Source of the DNA: Sipunculus nudus
Lineage: Eukaryota; Annelida; Sipuncula; Golfingiida; Sipunculidae
DNA: 64,000 nucleotides
NCBI GenBank assembly: GCA_026874595.1
Contig: CM049308.1
Coordinates: forward strand, 20,375,867 to 20,439,866
Direction of reading: 5' to 3'
Part shown: positions 15,001 to 27,000 of the stretch, one piece after another
Numbering within the stretch: position 1 is the first letter of the stretch
Layout: every line of letters begins with the position of its first letter
Notes under the pieces: model-generated
Seen by the model: the letters and a program-made list of their open reading frames with translations, nothing else
Databases searched by the model: none
Told to the model about the DNA's origin: nothing
Program-made: the position numbers and the translations under genes

Positions 15001-18000
15001 GTTATCTTGTGTAATTGTGGTAATGAGTTATCCTGTATAATTGTGGTAATGAGTTTTCTGTGTAATGTGGTGATGAGTTATCCTGCATAATTGTGGTAAT
15101 GAGTTATCCTATATCATTGTGGTAATGAGTTATCTGGTGTAATTGTGGTAACGAGTTGCATTTTGTAATTGTAACAAGGTCCTGAGCATAATTCATTAAG
15201 ACAAGATATTCCATAGCATATTTAATATGTCAAATTTAGTGTGTAAACATGGATATTTATTGAATACTGTTGAATACCATATTTAGTGCTTAAAACATGC
15301 TTGAAAAATTATAAAAAGGAAGATATTTTAATAGGTTATATGTCCTTTTGTAAGGTCATATTGAGATGTATATGTACAGTATAATATCAAGTATCTCTAC
15401 ATTTTAAACTATAATGAGTGGCATATCATAATATTTCTCAGATTATGGAATCCAGTTTGTAAAAAACAGAATAAATATATAAACCACATGGATTGATTGA
15501 GAATGCAAACTTTGATAGGGTATTAACTGATATGCATACAAATTAAGAGATTCCTGTATTATCAAGGTATATCTCCAAATCATATAAAAATGCTGGTATA
15601 ATGTATCAGCCACAATATATGTTTCTCAAATTGAGCAGATGGTCAAGACTGAATTTGGCTACTTAATTTTGAAGATGAACATTTAGGTTTCTAAAATAAC
15701 AAATTTACACATTTAGTTTATGTTAAGTGCATTATAACACATAATAATCCTTATTGTAGTCTTTTGATCACTAAAATAGAAAATAGCTGATTTTTTACCA
15801 TACAATAACAGGTTGAAGATGTAATGATGGCAGCCCATGTTGTAAGTATACAGTATGGTTACTGACATGTTTGTTTCACAGCTGCGTTGTTCATACATGT
15901 GTGGTTTCCTGTTCATACCTTACTGAATGCTTCCACAGTAAAATATAACTCATTGTTGAAATATTATTTTAATGATTTTTTTTTTCAGATAATGAAATGG
16001 TCAGATTTTAAAAATTCTACTTAACTTAGCTTACAAGGGGCTTAATGCAACATGTCCTTATGCGTAACATTCTGCTGGAAATATCTTATTTGATGAAGTA
16101 CACATGATAGGACCAGTGTGCCTATAAATACTGATCTGTGATGTATTTAACTCATCCGGCAGCCTTATTGTGGTCAGCATTATTAAGCTGGTAACATCTC
16201 TACAATCCACAGCCAGTTGTTCAGCTTATGTACAAGACATATAGTTTGATATATCACAAACATCTTTTTTTCATAGGTTTCTTGCAATTTTAATGCCTTC
16301 CTTATTTTTCAATGCTTATGGTAACAGTGGGTGTAGTCTGTGTTTTCAGCTCTGGCTTTATTGCTGCTGGAATAGCTGCTCTTAAGATTTTAATAAATAC
16401 AACTGCAGCCTTTGTTAATTGGTGACTTTTATTTATTTTATGACTCTCTCAGCCTTCCTTGGCAACAACTGGTTCACTGATAGAGGGCACATATTTGTGG
16501 TTAATATCTTGACCAAGGGACTTTATGAGGAGATGAATACTGCCAACACTATATTCCCACTGAGCAGATATACTGGTCTTGAAAGCACTGGCATATGTAT
16601 AGCGACCTGGGGCTTTATCATGACTCTACCTCTCGAACCACTGTTTGTTAGAAAATTAAGCATAATTTTCTGCATAACTTTGAAACAAGAAGACTTGTTG
16701 AACAAGTTGACCTGGATGTTTAACATTGTAAAACCAGTGTCCAGTGTAGCACTTATTCAGTAAATGCAAGTATGCATTTGTAATACTTCAGTATTCTTTT
16801 ATATTGTACAGGTCCTCAACATACAATCCTTCATGCTTAAACATATAATCCTTCATTTTTTACACGTGTGCATAAACTATGTAGTACAGTACAAATGTAC
16901 AAACGCAAGAAGAACACATTGTTTAAACCATAAAACAGCTCTGATCACATAAAAATGCAGCTCAGGATATAATGAGTGTGTTTTATCAGTGGCACACAAA
17001 ATCCTAAAACAGATGCTGATGGGCAAAATGAAGACGGATAATCAGGATAAATTCCTTATCTTATCACATGGAGGATATTCATATTATCTACAAAAAACTG
17101 ACTCCTTCTGTGCCAATGTTCTTCTCTGCTGTGTATCATGTTAACAAAAACACAAACATCTACTCCATTAACCATAACAATCCTTTATAACCATTTTTTA
17201 GCCTGACTGGTTTCAGTAGCAGTACATAATTCGAATGGATGTCCCGTTTCCTCTGTTACAAAATATGTCGGGGCTCAGAAATTTCTGTGGGTGATTCGTT
17301 CTGGATGTATTGAATATGAGAAGTGGTCTTTTGGATATTTCTCTCTGATGCATTTAAGTGCATTTCTTTAAATATCCAAAATCTTATATCTTTATCAGTA
17401 AGACTTGAACCAATAAATTTATGTTTACTCAGAACAATATCATTTGCTTTATTTATGGTAAATATGATGCTTATTGGTGTATTTATGGTAGAGTATCCAC
17501 AGATGTTTCTTGAGACCTGATGTAGTATTAAGGTTAATGAAGTGTTTTTAACCCTTGTTATTATTGTTAATTGTATTAATGAGATATTGCATGATAAACA
17601 AAGATAGTTATGTTAAACCTTGATTCCCACTTGCAGTTTATCAATGTAACATCGTTGAATTACTTTTCCCCATGCAGAATGACCCTAATATCCTTTTGGC
17701 ACCCTGAAGCATAAATATCTGTTTTCAGGTTATTTTCAAAATTTGCAAATCAGTGATATAGGCTTTATAAAAATGTCCAGTATCACATGGAGTCATGTTG
17801 TATAAGCAGTATTTTAACATTATGATATTATGAGAGGTGCCTCTGAATATTATAGACCACTTTATGAGTTATTGTATTCTGAAGTCTGAAGATGTGACAA
17901 AGATTGCTGCAAGTTTGTGAATATCTTAGCCTGTTGTTTCCTGTTCTGCTCATATTATATATTTTAAGGTTGACACTTACCTGGATGTTGATATATATGA

Positions 18001-21000
18001 AGACATAAAATGAGTGAATTGCTGCAAGTTTGTTAATGGTTCATGTAACCCTTGTTTCCCAAATGCAGCTCATTCAATTTGTCTAGTTCTGTTATTTACT
18101 GAATGAGTTGTCATCAAGGCATGCTTCAAACAGTAATATTAATAGTAAAAATATAATTAACTTTTGATATTTATAAATTAACAGTAAGCATACAATTTTC
18201 AGATTGAGTGTTCTATGTATTTTCCTTTTCTCTATAATTAACTCCAGCTTCATCAGTGAAACTGAATACTGTATTAATTCTTTTCTGTGAGAATATGCCA
18301 TTCTTAATATTTCCTCTGGCTTTGTGTTATGGTAAGTCAGTACATAGCTAAGGAAGACTGTGTTGATGATACTCAATACATATAGGTTACAACATTGTTA
18401 TACATAGTGTTATAAGTAATATATTACATATTTCTGGTACATTAAGCATCATAATTTAACTTCTTTATCTAGCTTATTTGAGAAATAAAAGGCAGTGGTC
18501 ATAAGTAAAGATAATAAATTTATAGCAAAGGGTAATAATATAAGATATATATGGATTTAAATCACCAGTTCAGAAGAGAGGTGTAAGTTATACATAATGA
18601 TTTCATTAAACTTTGGCTCAGGAACATTCAACTGCTGCTCTGCCATCTGGTGGTGTAAGTCAGAACTGCATGGTTTCATTTTCCAAAACAGGGTTCCTTT
18701 TATCGTCCCAGAGGCTGAATTATTAATTGTGGCCTATATTGATTATTTAAATGTTTCTCACACTTACCATGTAACTTGATTAGTGGCTTTTCAGATAGAA
18801 AAAGTAAATTTTATAACAGTTTCATAAATTTGAAGAATTTTAAAAGTTAAACTAAATATGTTTGATATGGCATATAATGTTTTTCTGGCACATTCAGTTC
18901 AGATGAAATTAAAAGGAACCCTGCACGTTCCATTTTATATACTCCAGTTATCAGCACAACTGTTCTATTTATTCATTGTTCCCACTTGCACTTGTAAAAC
19001 AATTATTCTTGCATGTAATTGTTATTGTTACTATTCTTATAACGGACTGTTACATTGTTCCAAAGTTCCCAGGAATTTGTCAATGTCAGGTGCTTCCAAT
19101 TTCGTATGCCTTGCTTCATTCCTTAAATAATATTACAAGTTAATAACAGATGGATAAAATGCTCACTGCTCATATGCTTGTGCATATGTTAAAAAGATGC
19201 ATTTGCAATTCTTGTTATTTAATATTTGCTACCCTGTACATATAAGTTTTCTTCTACTATCCTTTTCCAAAAAGTTTCCAATATATCCTGTCAGTTTCCC
19301 TGTCAGCTCTTGTTACCTCTCATTGAATCTGTGTTCTTAATCGATACTGGTAAGAAACCTCCAAATAATTTCCTCAGCCAGTGTTTTGGTACCAAGTTTC
19401 TCTTCTTCCCCATTGCCTTTTATACCAGCTATATAGAATGAATTTGCCTTATTATTTGTATTTGCCTTTGCCTTATACTTGTATATTGCCTGGCTAACCA
19501 TTCATAAAACAGTTTCAGATCTTTTTGTATATTAACCGTAAATTGGAACAGTGAGGAACCATGAACTAGTTTGGATATGTTTTAGTTTTCCCCTTTCAGA
19601 TGGATGGATTGGTATTTTTGTATGGACAGCTTAACCTATTAATGGTGACCAGGATATTTGTGAGATTTGACAATGATGGATGCATATGAATAGGTTGATA
19701 TATGGGATTTCATTGAAAAAAAAAAACATAATTGTCAAGTTCCAAATTTGAGATGGAGGACTAATTTGTGTAGGTTGGAAATAGGTTAAATGTCAGACGA
19801 ACACAACACACTTTCTAGTATCTCTGATACCAAATATTATCACCATCTTATTATACAGTTGTTTTATTATAAGTTCATTTCCCATATTACTTGGACTATT
19901 TAATTCCAGCAATACTTTGTGGCAACACCTGGATGTGAAATGAAGTATCATAAAACAATGTAAAAGAGTTCATTGTAAAAATAATTATTCAGAGCATTTA
20001 CCTTTTAATTTTTTGCAGATTGGTTGTGCTTCTTCCAGCAAGCAAGATAAATTGCAGTTCAGATGGAAAAAAGACACTTTAGTATTAAACACCGTCGTTG
20101 ATTAAACTCTTTATTGTCCTGTTTGTAAAAATTCTCTTCCAGGTTTTTCATTTGCAGCAGACTGAGCAGTATGAGATTTTCAGCCAAAATTAAATATTAT
20201 AGTGTACACAATTTTGACATACTAAAGTGCTACCATTGTGTTCAGATTTTAATGCTAAACATAAAAAAATACAAATGCTTCAACATTTTTATTGACAATT
20301 CTAGCCAAAAGCAGCTGCCTCACCGGGAGACAAAGCCCAGGATGCAGCACTCGGGGAAGCTTTCAAGAAGATCGCCGGAGAAGACATGGAGATTGATGCT
20401 TATGAACTCAAAGACATCTTAAACGCAGCTTACATGAAAGGTAAGCTTCTGAGTGAAAGTGTTAACTTTGGTAAGTAATTACACTATTGTGATACTCTGT
20501 GGTTGCCAGTTTGAGTTACCATGGCAACTCCTATATTCATGACAATATTGAGTGAAGAGTTTTTCTTTGGACATTTTGTTATGATTAATATAATGTATTG
20601 TGTAATAAGGAAAAATGCATATTATAAGACATCATAACAAGGATAGCAAAATCTATGGCAAGTGATTGTTAGCATACTCTTAATGTCTTCCAGATATGAT
20701 GTAAGGAAATGAGGGATTTCTGTTGAACTAAGGAACAACCAAGGCAAAAGAAAACATTAAAAGAGTATAATGAAAGATTAAACATCTTTTTAGGGCAAAA
20801 TACTTGTATGCCTCTAGAGAAGAATATTGTGACAGAAAATGACAATGATTATTTGCACATAGAAAGGAAAATTAGCTGTGGTTCAATGTAAAAGGTCTTG
20901 GTCAGAGTACATGGTTAACATTAGTGTGCTTGTAGATTTTGTTCCGTCTGGTTTTGTCATGATAAATATGTATAACCTGCAGGCCTGATCAGAATTGATA

Positions 21001-24000
21001 TATAAAACACATCTGTGGTCAGCAGACTGCGATGTGATTAATAATTTGAATTACTGTGATTTGTGATGTTATAAACTACTGTATAAAATTGTATGTATTC
21101 CCTTTCAGCAGAGAGCAGGGTGTCTTAATTTATTAATTAACTGTATTGCAGCAGTAGTGGTAATCTTGTTTATAATGTTATTCTATTTCATGAGAAGCTC
21201 ATGATTATATGCTTCTGATAAAAGTCTTATTAAGTAAATTAAATATCTGAAAAGGAGTAATTTCAACGTTCCACCTTTATACATCCTTTTATGATATGAA
21301 TCGATGCCAGAGGTAAAACAGGGTTAGAAAATTAGTATTTCTTTATTAACAGGGCATGCTGGAAATGTGGATACAAAATACCATATCAGTTACTGAAAGT
21401 CATAATGCAGTTTATTAATTGTTCATGCATTTTTTTTCAAAGAATCAAAACATATATTCTAATTTCTTAAATTGTTGAATATTGCATTAATGATCGTATG
21501 GTCTTTTTAATATATCAGCTGGAGGTTTGTATATATATATGCTTTACCTGTGGAAATGTTGTGTACTTGGGATTTTGATTTATTCTTATTTCCTTTTCAG
21601 TATGATATCATAACTTCCATTTTGTTTATGTTTTCAAAATATTTCATTTTCCTGAAGTTTATGTAATTTATCTCTGAATTAAGGAAAAATTTAAAAGCTG
21701 AGGTTTTTATCATTTCTAGTGCTTTTGTGTCAGGAAATTGCTCTCACAGCTAAATGTGTCACAATCTGCAGTGTTGCTGAGGTGCACAAAGCTTTTGACA
21801 GTGTCAAGTAGATTGTAGTACATTGTACACCCATGCTTTGAATATGTGGCTTATGTGAACACTGATAGTTTTTTTTCTAAGTTTTCTAAGTGGTCTAATA
21901 TCACATAATCACCAAGAAAAACTGATCTATCACTGTCTGAAAACCTTTTTTTCTCATATATAAGAATCTCTGATGTACTTTTATATTGAGTTTAAGTAGT
22001 TTGTATTGTCATCTTTATCTCAAGGAAGAAGTGCATTAATGGAAATGGGATATTTCTGTTTTAGTTTTTCTTTTAACAGTTTCTGGCACTCAATTTTTTG
22101 TCTTTTGAGTTACTTTCATAAATATTCCAGACTTTTAACAGAGACATCTGTGTAAACTTTTTGAAATTACTATAATTTAATTGTGTTCCTTTAGACAGTT
22201 AATAATTTGTTTGTGAAAGTCGCATAGGACCACATTAAATTCTGAATGAGATTATATATAAATATTGTTCCGCACTCAGGAGATATATTGATTAGAACCA
22301 AAAAAAGTGGCAGGTATAAAAAATCAATGAATTAATCAGAATACATTTTATGAATTATTTATTTTTTTAAAGAAATATATATGTTAAACTCAGTAGATAA
22401 TTTATTTGATTCTGGTTATGTTAAATAATGTCTTTTATAAGACAAAATCTCATGACTTTGAGACTTTAATGGCTTTCTTTCAAAGGGTTTAGTAATTTAT
22501 TTTCTGACGTTTTTTTCAGAGTTTCGTTTTGATGGCTTCAGCAGTGAGACCTGTCGCAGCATGGTTGCCATGATGGATGTATCCTCAAATCCAACTTTAC
22601 ATCAAGGCTTCAACCTACTCCTATATTTCCTTCAAATTCCTATATTTTTCAATGAAAAAATTGTCTTCTTTAACATTCTGTATTTTCCAGCAGGGTCCTT
22701 ATCTCCTAAATTTTCCACTTCACAGTCATATTTTGATATAACAGTGTTATTATTTAAAACATTCAACTTTTAAAGAACTGTGCTTGTGCTTTTTAGTGTT
22801 ATAGTGGTATAGCACTAAGTACAGAATCAGTTGTTCATTGTGCAAAAAGTGATTGGAAGATTTATTTAATATGTATAAAGGATGCAGTTTGAACATGATG
22901 AATTTTGTGATTGCCCCTCACTGGCCTGTAACCAAATTAAACATGATTTTGAATAGAAATAACTCTTTAATTTTCATATAATTCTGGCTTATTTTCTATT
23001 AACCTATATTTTTGGCTCAAGTTAACTTCCTATATTTTTTCAGGAGTGTGGTGGTAGGCCTATCACTTTACTCTTTTTTTAATGTTTAAAAAATTACAAA
23101 AAAAACTTTAATAATACAGCATTTGTTGACAAGACAGCAGTACCATAATCATTATTTTAATATTATCAGTTGTAACTAAGCAGAGGTAATGTTTTATTTT
23201 CTTTTGTCGACTCCTGCTCCTCAATTCCACAAGAGTCAATTTCTATTGAGCAAATCTATGGTACTGTGTCATTCTTGCCTTTTTAAAGGGACCTATTCAC
23301 TAACCAGATGTTATATGTGTTCGAAAAATAGTGTTTATGCCTTTAAATATTATGGTACAAACAGATTTCTTATTCCTCTATACAAATGAAAGAAATGGTG
23401 GTGAAATTTGAAAAAAAGTGGTGCAAAATATAAATATATTGCACATGCCACCTGGTGGCCATTCCACACAAAATGCAAATCATGATTTCCAACCTGCAGT
23501 TCTTCTGTGTTTCTTCTTTCAAGATCCTTCTTGTTTGAGACATGTCAGGTATTCCCAGGATCAGACTTCTGGTTATACTTTCTTGTTATGGTAAACAGAC
23601 ATATTGACTGTGTTTGCTCACACACAGAACTAGTAATGTATAAGATGTGTAACACACACACACACACACACACATATTATATAGTAACGTATAAAACAAA
23701 TGTATTGGAGGTAGCAAGTCTGTGTGTTTGGATGAATTTGCTGGGAAACCTTGTTATTCAACCAATATGAACATTTGGCTTGAGATAATGTATATATCAT
23801 TTAAAATGTTCATGTACCTTTAAGTGGTAGGTATGTTAAACAGCCTTCTCATCAAATTAAATCTCTTATCTGATAACCCAGCAAGAAATGAATTGTGTTG
23901 ATAATCTTAACTCTATCAAAGACTGATCAATCTGGCAAACTTGGCTTCTCTGAGTTCAAGAAGTTGTGGAATGACCTACGTGTGTGGAAGGTAAGACTAG

Positions 24001-27000
24001 TACCCGAAGAAGAAGACTATACTTTGAATTATAAATGACTAAAACAGTGCTTTATTTTACATCAGTTGGTTCATATTATATCTGATTATACTTCATACCA
24101 TAATTTATTATGATATAATACTTATAATATATTACAGTACAAATTTTATTGCAAGATTTAATATATTTGTTCACTATGTCTTGTATTATATTTTACCAAA
24201 AATTACTTTGAAATGGACTGAATTACAATATAAAAATGTATCAGCTTTAATTCTGTAATTTGAAAATTAGAAAAGATTTTTATAAACTTTCAGTAGGTCC
24301 ACTGATTTGAGATAATAAGAGATTACCTTTTGGATTTTGTTTCAGGGTATTTTCAAGAAATACGATGCTGACAGAAATGGATATTTCAACAGTTATGAGT
24401 TGAGAGAGGCCTTCCATGGCTGTGGTGAGCTTCACAATTTATCTTTGAGAGATGGTTCTATTCACTTCCTCTGTTATATCGTGCAAAATGTATGATTTAA
24501 TGTAACCTGGACAAATAATATAATCCTTAACAGAAGCTAACTTTAGTATTCAGATACCTTCTTAAACTTAAAGTTATGATTATTTTCCCTAAAAATATGA
24601 AATTTAAAATTTTGTCCACTGTAAAAATTGACATTCAATACAGGAACAGAAATTTTCCATTTATTATTCTGTTATTTTATTATTGAAAAGTATACCCAAA
24701 TATGAGTGTATATATTTGTGCCATTGAAGCAAATTGATAACTGTTCCTGTTCGCTAGCTTTTTCTTGTACATCAATATAAGATGGATGTATGCAGTGGCC
24801 AAGGGATAACCAGAAGCCTCCCCCCTGAGGCCCTCGGTGATAATGGGAAATTGGCTATAGATTGTATGACCTTTTGAATAAGGACAAGGACCAAAAAAAA
24901 TCAAGAGTAAATCTGTGACTTAGTACTAGAAATGTGCTCAAATTTCTGCTTGTGAAAATCAGACATATTGGAGATCTAGAGCAAACAGAAAGAGCCAAAA
25001 GAGAGAAACAAGAAATGAAAGAAAAAGTGTTTTTAATTTGTTTTTTTTTTCACTCCGGGGGGGGGGGGGGGGAGAGGGGGGTAGCTTATTTTTATAAATT
25101 GAACATCATTTATTGCTTCACTACACAGCAAACAGAGCCTGGATGAACCCTTTCACATTACACAATGATGAGAGTAAACAAATTGTCATGTTCTTTGTTG
25201 TGTCCAGGATTCCGTGTCAGCAACTCAACCTTCAATGCTCTGGTGCAGCGTTATAGCAACAAAGATGGCAAAATCAACTTCGATGATTTCATCTTAGTCA
25301 CTGTCAGACTGAAGACCATGTTTGGTAAATATGACAAAATTCTCATAATTTATTAATGAAGATAATTGGGGAGGATAATTTCATGCCTGAGAGTGTGATG
25401 GACATATCTGGTCATGTTGAGTTTTTAACTGACCAGTAGAGCCAAATGTGATAATTGGCTATAATATATTCAATGGAAAACCTTGTTTACAGCCAAAACC
25501 TGAAAGACATTGTGTACAAAATTTCTATAGGAATATATTTGAAAATTTTCATACTTTCCAAATAATATTCGGTTTTGATATTTTGCTCTGTATCAGTAGA
25601 TATTATCAGTATTTTCTGGTCTTTTACCATATAATAAAATATAAACAAGTAACTGTAAAAAATTGTAACATTCTTTTTATATTTTTGTCATGATGAGCAT
25701 TTGATATATTTCATCATATTGATAGAAATTATCAAGCGCTTGATAAGTGTTAAAAGAAAATGAGTCTAGGAATTTGGGTCTTAATCTAAATGTTATAATA
25801 CAGTGCTACAAGAATCAATTGAATTTCTTCTTTTCAGACATTTTTAATGAGATGAAAGATGGGAGAAAGGCAGCATTTACTCTGGATGAGGTAAACATTT
25901 ATATACTTACAAAAAGATTTATTATTCATAATTTTTAAAAAAATTAGATTAAATTAGACAAAAGGATGGTTATTTTCTTTTTATTGACACAGGAGACATA
26001 AAAAATGAAAAAAAATGCATTATGTTAACTTTGATAAAATTAATATATTTTAAACTTGAAAACCCATATTTTCTATAGATGTAGGAGCCTTTAAAAAATC
26101 ATTCTCTTTCATTATTCTCATTACCTTATGCTAATATCAGGGTGCGAAATAGAGGGGGCACACATTCATGTTTGCATGTACATTTTCTTTTGTGCAAGTA
26201 GAAATTGTCCTGAGGGTGGACTGTGTGCACGTATTATAAACCAATGAAAAAAATCCTAAATTAAGATTTCTATTCTTTGAGCAACAGAAACTCCTTAACA
26301 AGCAATTTTTCTCAGTAGTACTACAAGGTGCTTGTAGGTTTTATTCAAGGGTGCACCTGGAGCATGTGAATTTTTTAGCCTAATTTTTACCCTGAATATT
26401 AGCCATTCTGTTTATGATTGGTTAAAGACTTGCATTCATGTGGACAGGGAATCCTGGTAAATCTTGCTTAATCAAATGAACAAAAATCATTTACATTTGC
26501 TAAGCCATTCAGATGGCCATTGAATAAAAAGCATACTTGGTAACTTCTTGAGCTACAAACTAGTAATTACCCATTTAGGTACCTTTGAAAAAATTCCTCC
26601 CTACTTGAAACTAAGTTACTACCAGTATGTCCATGTCCATGTCCATATTCATTTCATTTTGAGATTTGCTCAAAAGTCCTTGAGACATCTGGAAGGACTA
26701 AGGAAATTAAAATTGGTATTATCATATGGTTACCACCACCCTCATTCGTTGCACAATACCACTAACAGGTTATGAAACAAAATATATAATGTGTTCATGT
26801 GGGTTTCATATTTGCGATATTCACAAGATTGAAATTATTACAAAATTATAACCCTTGCTAATTAGAGGTCCCAAACATTGAAGGCTAGTAGAAATGGAAA
26901 TGTTTGATGCTATTAATAATAATAGATCATTTATATTATTCATAAACCAAAGATTGCTATTATAAATGGTACCAGATTTTTCAAATTACCTGGAAATAAT

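Noticed and set aside
14843-15175. CRISPR-like regular repeats
   Set aside because: The 26-bp units are directly adjacent with no unique spacers and lie in an animal intron. It is a minisatellite.
19600-19611. A 12-nt exon (MDGL) after CCCCTTTCAG
   Set aside because: The acceptor is excellent but the donor TTG|GTATTT is weak, and four codons give no further support.
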